A DNA stretch of 64,000 bases from an uncultured Mycoplasma sp. (GCA_947039505.1 CAMQYZ010000004.1:1-64000); one strand, 5' to 3'. Shown: positions 1 to 12,054, counted from the stretch's first letter. Notes: generated by a model not told the origin, from the letters alone. A program made the numbers and translations.

Positions 1-1800
1 TGTCTTGAGCTTCATTTGTAATTGAATTGATTTCTGTTTCAGTAAGTTCTTCAACGATACCTTTAGCAGCTAAAACTAATTTAACATTAACAGTGAATTC
101 ATTTGAATCTAGTTCTGTTAAGTTTTCGTTAATTAGATAACCTGGTTTTACACTTAATTTAAGTTTGTATTTATTGGTTGCATCAGGTCCAATTTTTTGA
201 ATTTGTAATCCAGCCATTATTTGATCATCAGTAGCACGAAGAGGCATTGTGTCAAATGCTTTTTTCACTATTATTAACATAGTTGAATTAATGTCTTGAG
301 CTTCATTTGTAATTGAATTGATTTCTGTTTCAGTAAGTTCTTCAACTATGTCTTTTGGTTTTATCAATAACTTAACATTAACAGTGAATTCATTTGAATC
401 TAATTCTGTTAAGTTTTCGTTAATTAAAAATCCAGAATTTGTTGTTAGTTTAAGAGTGTATTTTCCTTCTCCATGAGAAATTTTACTTACTTGTAATCCA
501 CGTTTAACAAGCGCATCAATTTCATCTAAAACATTAATATCAAAAACTTTATTAATTACCAATAATGTATTATCATTAATATTTTGTTTTGCTTCTAAAA
601 TACTATTAATCTCTCCTTCGGTCAAGTTTATTGACTCTGATTGTTTAGGGGTTATTTCTAAATCAATATTAATCATAAATAATTCTGATTCTAATTCTGC
701 ATGTGGAATACCATTTATCTCAAAGTTATCTTTTGCTTTTAAAACAATTTGGAATTGATTTGTATCTGTTATATTACCGACTCTTTTAACTTGTAAACCC
801 TTAATAATTTCTGAGGGTGATATATTTCAAAAACTAAAAACTTTATTCAAAAAATAGATTTGTGAATTTGAAACATCTGTAAATTCATTTTTAAATCCTT
901 TTATTTCATCCCATATAATATTTGTTAGATTTGTTTTTGGTACAATTTTAAAATTTACATTAACAATGAATTCATTTGAATGCAAATGTCCCAAGGTTTC
1001 ATTAATTAAATACCCTGGCTTAGCAATTAGTTTAAGTTGATGTGTGTTATTTGTGTCAGTAGAAGAAATTCTTTGAATTTTTAATCCATTCATTATATGA
1101 GCATCAATATTACGGGTTTGTGTTGTATCAAATACTTTTTTTACAATAGATAATTTAGTTCCATCAATATCTTGATGTGAATCAGTTATTGAATTAATTT
1201 CTGCCTCAGTAAGTTCTTCAACAGTGTCTTTTGGTTTTATAGATAATTTAATGTGAACCATGAATTCATTTGAATTTAGTTCATGTAATTCATTAATTAA
1301 AAATCCAGAATTTGTTGTTAGTTTAAGAGTATATTTTCCTTCTCCATGAGAAACTTTATTTACTTGTAATCCACGCTTAACAAGTGCATCAATTTCATCT
1401 GAAGTATTAGGAATGTCAAAAGCTTTTTTAATTATTAATAATATATTGTCATCAATATCTTGTTTTGTTTCTAAAATACCATTAATCTCTCCTTCAGTCA
1501 AATTTATTGACCCTGATTCTTTAGGAGTTATTTCTAAATCAATATTAATCATAAATAATTCTGATTCTAACTCTACATTTGGAATATTATTTATTTCATA
1601 ACCAATTTTAGATCTTAATATTAATTTAAATTGGTTTGTATTTGTTGTATTATTAATTTTTTTAACTTGCAAACCTCTAGTTATTTCTAAATCAGGAATA
1701 TCTCCAAAATCAAATGTTTTTTTCAAAGAAATTATTTGTGAATTTAAAATATCTGTAAAGTCATTTTTAAATCCATTTATTTCATCTGTTGTCATATTGG
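1..1800 (-). repeat. Tandem ~291-bp coding repeats with an ~873-bp (3-module) higher-order duplication
   Basis: 55-nt exact repeat at 1-55 and 292-346 (offset 291). aaaaatccagaatttgttgttagtttaagag at 426 and 1299 (offset 873). Extended similarity of ~300-930 with ~1170-1800. Confidence 0.85.
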
Positions 1801-3106
1801 TTACATCTACTTGTTTTTTTATTAAAAAATCAGTATTAACAGTAAAGGTATTTGAAGTAATTCATTTTTTGTCATTAACTGTAAAATTTGGTTTGGCTAT
1901 TAAACTTATTTGATATTGATTTGCTGGTGTCGGTTCTGTTCTTTTCACTTTTAAACCATAGATAATTTTTTCATCTTGAATATTTGGCATTGTAAAATTA
2001 AAAACTTTTTTGATTACTTTTAAAGAATTTTTATCAATATTTGATTCTGTATTTGAAATCAAATTTATTTCTTCATTACTCAATAAAATTGTTCCACTTT
2101 CTATCTCTATATCGAAGTTTATATCAACAATAAATGAATTAGATGAAATAGATTCTTTTTGACCATTAATTGTAAAACCATTATTAGGCATTAAAATAAG
2201 TTTATATTTATTTTGCCCCAAAAATACTTCCTCTATTTTAACTTTTAAAGGTTTGATATCAATATTATCGGCAAAACTAATATCGAAAACTTTTTCAATA
2301 ATTTCCATTGTGTTTAAATTCACATCTTCAAATTCTAAATTAAAATATTGAAGGTCTTGTTGAGTAACATTTATAACCTCTGATTGTTTAGGATTTATTG
2401 TTAAATCTATAGAAGATTGACAATTAAATGTAAATGATGTCAAGGATAATAAACCATTTATCAAAAACCCGTCTTTAGCAATTAACACCAAACTATATGA
2501 ATGAGGTTTTTCGTGATCAAGGTTTTTTGAAACTTCTAAGTTATTCATTGTTTCCTTATCCTGCATTTCAGATAAATCGAAAACTTTTTGAATTGTTGAA
2601 ATATTATTTTCATCAATTTTCTGTTTTTCGGTATTAAAAAGCAACATCTCGTCATGTGTAAGATGTTGCTTATTGATTTCTTCGATTGGATTTGGTGTTA
2701 TTTCAAAATTATTTGAAAAGGCGGTAAAACTATTTGATTTCAAAGAGGTAAGACTTCCATTGATTTCAAATCCTTGTTTTGCTGTTAAAATTAATTCATA
2801 TTCATTTTCTTCTAACAACTTATTCTTGTGAACTTGAAGTCCTTTGATAATGGTTTCAATATTGTTGTTGGCTATATCGAAAACTTTTTTGATTGTCATT
2901 AGTTTTGATTCATTTATTTCTTCTGGTTCATAACTAATGTTTCTTATTTCTTTCAATGTTATAACAGAGGTTTGTGATAAACTTTGTTGTAAATCTATAT
3001 TTACTATGCCAGAGTCAGCTGAACAAGAAGCTATCAAGGCCAATGGTAGAGCTGTAATTGCTAAGGATTTTATGTATATTCTGTTTGATTTTGATTTTGT
3101 TTTCAT
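1..3106 (-). CDS. Large repeat-containing surface lipoprotein, 3' end beyond window (Lipoprotein_17/Mvsp-like tandem ~97-aa modules)
   Basis: N-terminus MKTKSKSNRIYIKSLAITALPLALIASC (Lys-rich signal peptide plus lipobox ending in Cys). ORF fragments 3106..1862 and 1795..827 join through in-frame TGA (Trp) codons (..NDKKW.., ..FSFW..) and the frame stays open to position 1. Repeated motif EIN..-ID..KL.IIKKVFD..-GLKV.R-..L.L..K.GF.ING-..SN.F. Confidence 0.85.
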
Positions 3107-3235
3107 AATTAAATTATAGTACTATTAAAAGATAATAATTAAAATTAAGAAAATAAATTTAATATTTTTTTGTCTAATTATTTATTTATTGATAATATGT
3201 TAATTAATAAAAATAAAATATTATTGGGAGGTATT

Positions 3236-4060
3236 ATGCCTGAATTACCAGAAGTTCAAACAGTTGTTAATTATTTAAATGAGAAAGTTATTGGTCAAAA
3301 AATTATAAACGTGGAAGTTCTTGCCTCTAAAATGTTAAAAAATTCATCAGAAGAAAACTTTAAAAAAACTCTAATAAATTCTACAATTTTAAAAGTAATT
3401 AGAATTGGAAAATATTTAGTGTTTAAGTTAGATAATGACTACGTTATGGTTAGTCACTTGAGAATGGAGGGTAAATATTTAATCAAAAACTTAAATGAAA
3501 ATATTTTTGATAAACATATTCACATAATTTTTAAGTTATCAAATATAAATCTCTGTTATCATGACACAAGAAAATTTGGAACATTTACAATTTATAAAAC
3601 AAGTGATTTTATGAATTCTATTGAGTTGATAAAAATTGAAATCGATCCTTTAAATTCACTTTTTAATACTGAGTATTTATTTGATAAAATTAAAAACTCC
3701 AAAAAAACAATCAAAACTTTATTATTAGATCAAGCTATTGTTTCTGGTATCGGAAATATCTATGCTTGTGAAATATTATTTAGTTCTAAAGTTTCTCCAT
3801 TCAGAATTTGTAACACAATAACATTATTAGAGTGCCAATCAATTACACAAGAGTCAACAAGAATTTTAAAATTGGCTATTAAAAACAAAGGAACTACTGT
3901 GTCATCATTTTCATTTGATAATAATCATTCAGGAACATTTCAAAAATATTTAAATGTTTATGGGCGAGCAAATAAAAGTTGTAATCAATGTGATTCTTTA
4001 ATAATCAAAGATTACATAAACAAAAGAGGCACTTACTTTTGCTCTCAATGCCAAAAATAA
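3236..4060 (+). CDS. mutM: Formamidopyrimidine-DNA glycosylase (Fpg/MutM)
   Basis: MPELPEVQTVVNYL N-terminus, C-terminal zinc finger CNQCDSL..TYFCSQCQK. SD gggaggt just upstream favours 3236 over the longer ORF start at 3170. Confidence 0.95.
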   Translation: MPELPEVQTVVNYLNEKVIGQKIINVEVLASKMLKNSSEENFKKTLINSTILKVIRIGKYLVFKLDNDYVMVSHLRMEGKYLIKNLNENIFDKHIHIIFKLSNINLCYHDTRKFGTFTIYKTSDFMNSIELIKIEIDPLNSLFNTEYLFDKIKNSKKTIKTLLLDQAIVSGIGNIYACEILFSSKVSPFRICNTITLLECQSITQESTRILKLAIKNKGTTVSSFSFDNNHSGTFQKYLNVYGRANKSCNQCDSLIIKDYINKRGTYFCSQCQK

Positions 4061-4090
4061 TTTGTTTAACATTTTCTTAAAAAATAGAGC

Positions 4091-4128
4091 AAAACCTCAC
4101 TTATTAAATATAAGTGAGGTTTTTTAAT
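4091..4128 (+). terminator. Rho-independent terminator after mutM
   Basis: AAAACCTCACTTA / TAAGTGAGGTTTT stem (4091-4103/4111-4123) followed by T-rich tract. Confidence 0.85.
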
Positions 4129-4139
4129 AATTATCATCT

Positions 4140-4758
4140 ATTAATTGTATATCTAAATTTCAACAATTAAAACCAGTTTATAAACTCAAGAAATTCTTAT
4201 TGGCATTTTTTTAATTTGCAGTTCATTTACAATAATTTGAACAGTTACATTTAAGCTAATATCAGGTATAAAAATTAATTGAAGAATAAATTCTTGATCA
4301 TCAGTTATTTTATAAACTTCTTTTACTAATATAAATAATTGAGTTGTTGAAATTGATTGGATTATGGAAATTTGTTAAAAATGATAATATTTCTTCATCA
4401 GTAATGATTCATCTAATGTAGTGATTCTTGCCAAACTTATATTTCTAAAATCTATAAACTAATTTGATGTTCAAATATTTGCTCCATTGTTAAATTTGAA
4501 TCCTTCTTTGGTAGCTAGACATAAATTTGTATTTGTTTGAAGTTCCTGATACTAAAATTTAGAAGGATTGATTATAGGTGTTATTTTTAATAATTGAATA
4601 ATTTTGAATTCGCCAGATTTGAAATTTTGTTTTGATTATTATTGAGTGTAAAATTATCTTTTGCTTTTAATATAAATTCATAATGATTCTGATTTATACC
4701 TTGTTCGATTTCTAAATTAAAATAAAAGATTGGCTTATTCAACACTATTAATGCCAAT
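4140..4758 (-). pseudogene. Decayed lipoprotein-repeat tail downstream of the second lipoprotein gene
   Basis: Minus-strand reading gives broken repeat-like segments, e.g. NLEIEQGINQNHYEFILKAKDNFTLNNNQNKISNLANSKLF and ..ITDEEILSFLTNF.., interrupted by frameshifts and TAA/TAG stops. Confidence 0.55.
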
Positions 4759-4761
4759 TAT

Positions 4762-7362
4762 TTAAAAACTTTTCAAAAGAACAATCAATTGTTCTGGAGA
4801 AGTTGGCTTTGATGTTGGTTGGAAGTGTTCAATCTCACTCATAAGTATATTGGCAGGATTTCCAGAAGATGAAGATATTGTCAATATATTTTTAATCATA
4901 AAATTATTTGATGAAATAGAATTTATAGATTCATTAATTAAAAAATTATCATTTGGAAATAGTATAATTTGACTAGAACCAACACTGTCTCCTGATGAAA
5001 TTTCAAATGCTAAACCATTAACTAATTCATCATAAGTATTTCCTGTTATATTAAATGCTAATTTAATAATTTCCAATACTTCCAAGTCAATTTTCCCATT
5101 TGCGTCATTAAGGATTTTTAATTGATTTTCAGTTATATTAATCAATGACGAATCTATTTTTTCTACTGCAATATTTAATTTCACTATAAACCCATGTGAT
5201 TCTATAATTTTACTATTATTTTGATCAATGGTATATCCTTCATTCAAACTTAAAATAATAGTATATCTATTTTGCAAATCTCCAGTTATATTAACCTTAA
5301 ATCCATCAATTATTTGTTTATCAGAAATAGTATCATAAATTGAATTCGAAAAATTAAATAGTTTTTTGATTGTGCTTAATTGATGCTCTTCAATTTTTGT
5401 AGGCACTCGATTAAAACTATTGATTTCGCTTCTATTTATTTCATCGATTGCAATATTGTTGAGTGTAATATCAAAATTAAATGGAATATATAATTTATTA
5501 GATGATAAAACATTTGCACCATTAATCATGAACCCAGTATTTGTGGTTAAAACAAGAGTATAATTATTTGTTGTATCTGGTTTTGTTTTATGAACTTTCA
5601 ATCCATTTATAATTTGTTCATCAGTTATTGAGGGTTCAAATACAAACGCTTTTCTAATTGTAATAATTTGTTCTATGTTAGTTTTCGTCGGTACTTCTTC
5701 AAACTTATTTATTTCATCGAATGATATATCTAGCACAATTTTTTCATGAGGTTTAATATCCATTTCATCACCAATATGAAAACTAATTGAATCCAACTTT
5801 GAATTTCCTTCTATTGTATATCCATCTTTTGCAGTCAAAGTGAATGTGTATTGGTTCGCAAGAGATGGCTCACTTCTACTTATTTGCAATCCATTGATTA
5901 TCAATTGATCCAAAGAAATATCAAAAGTAAATATTTTTCTAATCGTTTTCAATTTACTTTCATCTATATTTCCTAGAGCTGTACCAATGTTTAATATTTC
6001 TTTTTCAGAGATAATTTCTGTAATACTTTCTTTTCTCTTAATTTCCAAAGTATTTATAGGTAAAGTAAATTCATTTGATAAAATCTTTCCATGTTGAACT
6101 GAGTTTATTTCAAAACTAGTTTCTGCAGATAATTCAAATTGAAAATTTTTAGAATTTTCAGTTAACGGCGAAATTACTTTTTTAATTTTTAATCCAGCCA
6201 TAATTTTCTCATCAAGAAAACTAATTCTATTAACTTCAGATATTGAAAACACTTTTTTGATAATTGATAATTTTGCAATATCAATATTTTGTAAATTTTC
6301 ATCAATAGAGTTTATTTCAACTTGAGTTATTTCACTCTCTATTTCTTCTTTTGTTTTTTTATCTATAATAAAATTAGAACTTGCAATAACATGATTACTC
6401 TCTAGATTTTTTGAACCATTTATTGTATACCCATCATTTGCAATCAAATTCAATTTATTAGTTAACAAATTCTCATTGATTCTTTGTATTTTAAAAGCAT
6501 TTTGAATTTCCTGATTAGTCATTTCTCCAAAGTTAAAAAGCTTTTTCAAAATAATAATTATAGGTTCATGTATTAATGAAACTTCTTCTGAAATAGAATA
6601 TATTTCCTCATGACTAATTATTAAATTCTCCAAAATAGGTTCAACTTCAAAATCAATAACAGTGACTCCATTTTCATAGGAATTAAATTTTAAAGAAGTT
6701 AATTCTTCCTCGGGATCTAAATCATTTATATAATAACCAGGTTTTGGAATCAAAGTAAGTGTATGTGTATTTTTGTTTATATCAGTTCTTTTAATTCATA
6801 AACTATTTTCAATAAAGTTTGATGAAATTTTACCAAAATCAAAAACATTTTTGATTATATTAAATTTCGCAATATCGATGGTTTGATTTCCAGTTGTTTC
6901 AATTTTTGCAATATCAAAATTAGTAATTTTAGCTTGATTTATTTCTTCGGTTTTTTTCAAATTAATTTTTATTTTATCGCTATAAACATTGAATGGTTGA
7001 GATAAAATTTGCTCTAAACCATTATTTATTGTAAAACCCTCTTCTGCTTGTAAAACCAATTGAAATCTATTATCTGTCTCTATTGCCTTAACCTTCAAAC
7101 CATTAATAACGGATTGGTTCAAATCATCAGAAAATGAAAATAGCTTTTTGATTGTTATTAATTTTGATATATTAATTTCTAGAAACTCTGAACCTATTGT
7201 TAAAATTTCATTTGTAGTTACATTATCTTCGGGTTTGTTATCATCAATTTGAATATTAAAATTTGAAATATTTGTAGTACATGAAGAAACAAGAACCAAA
7301 GGAATACTCGCAATTGATATTGATTTCAAGTATATTCTTTTGTTTTGTATTTTTCTAAACAT
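4762..7362 (-). CDS. Repeat-containing surface lipoprotein, paralogue of the 1-3106 gene (866 aa)
   Basis: MFRKIQNKRIYLKSISIASIPLVLVSSC lipoprotein signal. ORFs 6796..7362 and 4762..6753 join via a TGA Trp (..IENSLWIKRTD..). Same EIN..IKK.F..GLKV..L.AK.GYTING repeat modules. Confidence 0.85.
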
Positions 7363-7567
7363 ATCTAATATATTAATTTTAACTCAAAAGAAGATATTTT
7401 TAATAAAATTTCATTTTTAAAAAAATATAGTGGTTATAACAAAAAATCAGAAAATTGAACCATGTAAGGTATCAATGTTTTTTTAATAAACTAGTTTCTA
7501 AGAGTTTTTAGTAGAAAGGAAATAAAGAATAGTATAAAAAATGATTTTTAAGAATATAATTTAGTTG

Positions 7568-8425
7568 ATGAAAAAATTTAATTCTGAATTGTCCATAGTA
7601 TCACTAATTAATAAATTTTTTTGAAAGTCTAAAATTGGGCCTTTAACAATGTTTTTGTTACCTATTGGTTTTATGTTAATTTATTATCTGATTGAAAATA
7701 ATAGCAATAATGATGGTCCAAGTTTTTTTGTTTCAGCATTCCCTGCCTTTATTGCATTAACTGTTTTACCCATAACAATGATTTCATTGCCTCAAATGCT
7801 TGTTGAAATAAAGCAATCAATAGTTTTAAGAAGAATATCAACTTCTAGTATTACAGCCATTAAATATAATTTGATAGTTGCTTCTTGATTTTTTTTGATG
7901 TGTTGCTTTTCAACACTCATTATCATTATTATATTTTTGTGTTTCTTAAATACCAATGCACCGAAAGAACTAACTCATGTGAATTGAGGTGAGTTTATTT
8001 TTTCAATTATTATGTTATTTATTAGTGCAATATCAACTGGAATTTTATTGGCATCTGTTTCTAAAAAATCTGCAACTGTTCAATTGGTAGGTTTATCAAT
8101 ATTACTATTAACAATAACACTGGCTGGTTATTTTGTACCAATATCTGTAATCGGCGGAATTGATGCCATAAAATATATGAGTTTGTTTTCGCCAATCAAC
8201 TATTCAACATCTTTACTCAATAATACTTTGATATTACCAATAGATGGTATTTCACAAAGTATATTTGTTTTTAAAGACTTTTCTATTTTATCAGCCAATC
8301 CTACAGATGGTCCAATTGTTATTATTGCTGCATGACAAAAAGTTTTAAATTTAATAATGCCGATAATAATTTCTATAAGCTTTAATTTTATTGCTTATAG
8401 AAAGTTTAGTTGGTCTAGTAGATAA
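7568..8425 (+). CDS. ABC-2 type transporter permease
   Basis: Joins fragments 7649.. and 8012.. through TGA Trp codons (MKKFNSELSIVSLINKFFWKSKIGPLTMFLLPIGFML..SFNFIAYRKFSWSSR). Multiple hydrophobic segments; precedes an ABC ATPase. Confidence 0.75.
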
Positions 8426-8472
8426 TATAAAAAAACTAATTAAAAAAGAATGGAAAAGAATGGAATAGGAAT

Positions 8473-9312
8473 ATGATAAATCAGAATAAAGAACATGGTA
8501 TTTGGGAACAAATAAAAACTATTAAATCTAAAAGCAAAGCAAATCCCTATGATTCATTACCAATTTTGTTGAATGACAAAGATAATAAAAATGAATTAAT
8601 GATTGAGATCAAGAATTTAACTTGTAAATTCAAAACATTAAAGGGTTACAATGTTGTTTTTGAAAATGTGTCATTTAATTTATATGAAGGAGAGAATATT
8701 GCTTTTTTAGGTCCTAATGGCGCAGGAAAAACTGTTATGGTAGAAATGTTATCGGGAACTAGAAAACAAAATGCTGGCAAGATAATTTATCATTTTAATC
8801 ATAAAAAGAATAATCCCTATGAACATTTGGGTGTCCAATTTCAAGATTTTGAATTTCCTACAGGATTAACCGTTAAAGATATGATTGACTTTATCATCAA
8901 ACTAAATAATATAGAAAATATTGACATTGAAGAATTTAATGATATTTTGGAAACTTTTCAATTGAAACATATTTTAAAAAACAAAGTTTCCAAACTTTCA
9001 GGTGGTCAAAAACAAAGATTAAATGTAACACTAGCTTTATTAAATAAACCAAAAATATTATTTTTAGATGAATTTACTACCGGATTAGATATCGCGATTA
9101 AAAACGATATACAAAATTTTATTGTTAAATATTGCAATAAAAATAAAACATCTTTAGTTTTAGTTTCACATGATATTGATTCGATTAATGGTATGACCAA
9201 TAGAGTCATTATTTTAGCTGAGCAAGAAATAAAAATTGATTTAAAAAAGGATGAGATTGTTGAACAATTTGGGAGTGTTGCTAAATTATTAAAAAAATAT
9301 ATTGTTTATTAA
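8473..9312 (+). CDS. ABC transporter ATP-binding protein
   Basis: Walker A GPNGAGKT, signature LSGGQKQR, Walker B ILFLDE, H-loop VSHD. Confidence 0.9.
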   Translation: MINQNKEHGIWEQIKTIKSKSKANPYDSLPILLNDKDNKNELMIEIKNLTCKFKTLKGYNVVFENVSFNLYEGENIAFLGPNGAGKTVMVEMLSGTRKQNAGKIIYHFNHKKNNPYEHLGVQFQDFEFPTGLTVKDMIDFIIKLNNIENIDIEEFNDILETFQLKHILKNKVSKLSGGQKQRLNVTLALLNKPKILFLDEFTTGLDIAIKNDIQNFIVKYCNKNKTSLVLVSHDIDSINGMTNRVIILAEQEIKIDLKKDEIVEQFGSVAKLLKKYIVY

Positions 9313-9339
9313 TTTGAGAGAGAATATATAATCACATAA

Positions 9340-9369
9340 AAAAAACACTTTGCGCATAAAGTGTTTTTT
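9340..9369. terminator. Bidirectional terminator between ABC ATPase (+) and rplQ (-)
   Basis: AAAAAACACTTT-gcgcat-AAAGTGTTTTTT, 12-bp stem with A/T tracts on both sides. Confidence 0.85.
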
Positions 9370-9385
9370 ATTTACATAAATTGTA

Positions 9386-9751
9386 TTATTTTACCAATTC
9401 AAGAATTGCCATTTTAGTTGCATCACCTTGACGTGCTGGCAATTTAATAATTCTAGTATATCCGCCTTGACGATCTTTAAATCTAGGAGCAAGATTTTCA
9501 AATAAATGCTTTAAAGCTGGAACGCCATCTTTTGTTTTAACATCTCTTAAAAATGCTGCTGCAGATCTTCTAGAAGCCAAAGTGTTTATTTTACCTTTAG
9601 TAATCATTTTTTCAACATGTCTTCTAACTTCTTTAGCTCTTGTTTCAGTAGTTGTAATTCTTCCGTAAATAAGAACATCTGTTGCTAAAGAACGAGTTAC
9701 TTGTTTTCTTCATGTTGCATTTCTCCTAAAGAGTTGATGTGGATTAGCCAT
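9386..9751 (-). CDS. rplQ: 50S ribosomal protein L17
   Basis: [54 protein letters not shown]..; TGA Trp joins to ORF 9386..9607. Confidence 0.95.
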
Positions 9752-10752
9752 TATTCGTCTCCTTTATTTAAGAATATTTTTAATTCTTCTAATTTTGCAA
9801 CAATTTCATTCACTGATTTTTCACCAATTGAATTGATATTTTTCAATTCAGATTCTGATAATGAAATCAATTCTGATACTTTTGAAATTTTTGCTCTTCT
9901 TAAACCATTAGTTGAACGAACAGTTAAATCTAAGTCATCAATTGTCATTGATTCAAATTTTGAATCTTCTTTTTTAGGTGTTTCATCTTCGAAAATATTG
10001 TTCAAGTCTAAGTTTTCAATATTACCAATAATTTGCATATGTGCAATCATGATTTCTCCAGCTTGTGAAAGAGCATCTTTTGCTTCAATTGTTCCATTTG
10101 TTTCAATAGTAAATTCTAGTTTTTCTTGTACAGCATATGAAGAAGTATTTAATTCTTCAACATTTGTTGATACTTTAACGATTGGAGAAAAATTTGAATC
10201 CATAGCAATAAATGATCCTGATTTAATTTTTGAATCCATTTTTGAATTGTTTTCTTTGATAATAACTTTATTAAAATCAGAATCATAATAACCTCTATCA
10301 GCTCTTAAAAATAGTTCAAATTCTAATGCACCTTTTTTGGCAGCATTAGCAATCACAACATCTCCATTAGAAGATAGTGTTAATTCAGAAGGAATGTTTA
10401 AATCACTAACTTTAACAACACCTTCATTTTCATTTTTAAAATATATTTTAATTATTGTATCTTCTTGAAAAACTTCAGGATTATAATTAAACTGAATTAA
10501 AGATAAATTAGATAATAAAGTAATAACATCAACATCTACTCCTGGAATTGGAGCATACTCATGAGAAATACCATTTATTTTAGCAGCAAATGAAGAAACA
10601 CCATAAATAGATGAAAGCAAAACTCTTCTAATAGATGTTCCTAAAGTATTTGCCATCCCTCTTTCAAGAGGTTGAATAACAAATGTTGTGTTATTTTCTG
10701 AAATTTTCTTAGATTTAATTTCATTATAATTAATTTTAGTTATTTTTGCCAT
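9751..10752 (-). CDS. rpoA: DNA-directed RNA polymerase subunit alpha
   Basis: FVIQPLERGMANTLGTSIRRVLLSSIYGVS; alpha-CTD ..LGLRRAKI-type HhH. Confidence 0.97.
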   Translation of the reverse strand: MAKITKINYNEIKSKKISENNTTFVIQPLERGMANTLGTSIRRVLLSSIYGVSSFAAKINGISHEYAPIPGVDVDVITLLSNLSLIQFNYNPEVFQEDTIIKIYFKNENEGVVKVSDLNIPSELTLSSNGDVVIANAAKKGALEFELFLRADRGYYDSDFNKVIIKENNSKMDSKIKSGSFIAMDSNFSPIVKVSTNVEELNTSSYAVQEKLEFTIETNGTIEAKDALSQAGEIMIAHMQIIGNIENLDLNNIFEDETPKKEDSKFESMTIDDLDLTVRSTNGLRRAKISKVSELISLSESELKNINSIGEKSVNEIVAKLEELKIFLNKGDE

Positions 10753-11135
10753 TATGCTCTCCTTCTCTTTAAAATTTTCTTAGGTGGTCTAGTTCCATTG
10801 TGAGGAATTGGAGTAACATCTTCAATTCCTTTAATCACTATACCAGAAACTTCTATTTGTTTACGAGCAGCATCTTTTCCAGGACCTATTCCTTTTAATT
10901 TAACATCTACTTCTTTAATTCCGAATTTTTTAGCTTCTTCTGCAGCTGCAGCTGCAGCTAATCCTGCCGCATAAGGAGTTTTCTTTTTTGTACCCTTATA
11001 TCCAATAGCTCCTGAAGATGATCATGCAAATACATTTCCTTGTTCATCAGCAAAAGATACTATTGTATTTTGATGAGTTGAATGAATGTGGGCAACACCG
11101 CTAACAATTATTCTTTTTTTAGTTTTTTTAGCCAT
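10752..11135 (-). CDS. rpsK: 30S ribosomal protein S11
   Basis: ..[75 protein letters not shown]; one TGA Trp. Confidence 0.95.
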
Positions 11136-11147
11136 AATTAAATCCCC

Positions 11148-11513
11148 CTACTTCTTCTTACCTGTTGGACTATTTCTTGGTCCTTTTCTTGTACGAGCAT
11201 TTTTCTTAGTAACTTGCCCTCTCACAGGTAATCCTTTTCTATGACGAATTCCACGATAAGATTTAATTTCCATTAAACGCTTAATGTTAATTCCTACTTC
11301 TCTTCTTAAATCACCTTCAGTAACATACTGACTTGCTACTTTTCTAATTGCACTTAATTGATCTTCAGTAAGATTAGCAACTTTTGTATCTTCACTTATT
11401 TTTGTTTCTTCTAATATTTTTTTAGATAGATTTTTTCCGATTCCAAAAATATATGTTAGTGAAATCACTACACGTTTATTATTTGGAATCTCAACATTTA
11501 GTATTCTAGCCAT
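11148..11513 (-). CDS. rpsM: 30S ribosomal protein S13
   Basis: [61 protein letters not shown]. Confidence 0.97.
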   Translation of the reverse strand: MARILNVEIPNNKRVVISLTYIFGIGKNLSKKILEETKISEDTKVANLTEDQLSAIRKVASQYVTEGDLRREVGINIKRLMEIKSYRGIRHRKGLPVRGQVTKKNARTRKGPRNSPTGKKK

Positions 11514-11516
11514 TAA

Positions 11517-11630
11517 TTAACCTTGTCTTTGTTTGTGCTTTGGTTGAATACAAATAGCACGAACAACGCCCTTTCTTTTTATTATTTTACAATCTTTACA
11601 CATTGTTTTTACTGATGCTCTGACTTTCAT
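11517..11630 (-). CDS. rpmJ: 50S ribosomal protein L36
   Basis: [37 protein letters not shown] read on the minus strand (below ORF-track size limit). Confidence 0.95.
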   Translation of the reverse strand: MKVRASVKTMCKDCKIIKRKGVVRAICIQPKHKQRQG

Positions 11631-11642
11631 CTTTCTCCTTGG

Positions 11643-11858
11643 TTATTTATGTCTAAAAACAATTCTGCCTTGAGTTCAGTCATAAGGACTAATCTCGACA
11701 TCTACAGTATCACCGGGTAATATTCTAATTTGATGAATTCTCATCTTACCAGATACTCTTGCTTTTATTTTTAAGTTGTTTTCACATTCAACTTCATATT
11801 CAGTTGTTGAAAAGCATTTAGTTACTTTTCCAATCATTTTTAACGCTTCATTTGCCAT
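11643..11858 (-). CDS. infA: Translation initiation factor IF-1
   Basis: ..IGKVTKCFSTTEYEVECENNLKIKARVSGKMRIHQIRILPGDTVDVEISPYDWTQGRIVFRHK (TGA Trp). Confidence 0.95.
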
Positions 11859-11971
11859 ATTGTGTTTTCTACTTTTTTTAATAAAAATAGTAGAATTCCT
11901 TTCTATTTTTGATGAATATAAATAAATTTATTGTATTTATCTGAAATCCGTTATTCAATTATGTTTTATTT

Positions 11972-12054
11972 AATTTCTTTAAAAGCAATTGATACTAATC
12001 TTTTAAAGAAATTCCTGGGCTTATGACTATCAAGAAATCTTGATGTATGCCAGG
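11972..12054 (-). promoter_or_regulatory. Tandem hairpin element in the map-infA intergenic region (candidate structured 5' leader of the infA segment)
   Basis: 14-bp perfect stem AATTTCTTTAAAAG (11972-11985)/CTTTTAAAGAAATT (12000-12013), abutted by CCTGG (12014-12018)/CCAGG (12050-12054) enclosing ATCAAGA-AA-TCTTGAT. Confidence 0.55.

Noticed and set aside
1413-1601. Plus ORF inside the lipoprotein repeat region
   Set aside because: Antisense to a long coherent minus-strand lipoprotein frame.
1-3106. CRISPR-like regular repeats
   Set aside because: The ~291-bp periodicity is coding, and there are no short direct repeats with unique spacers or cas genes.
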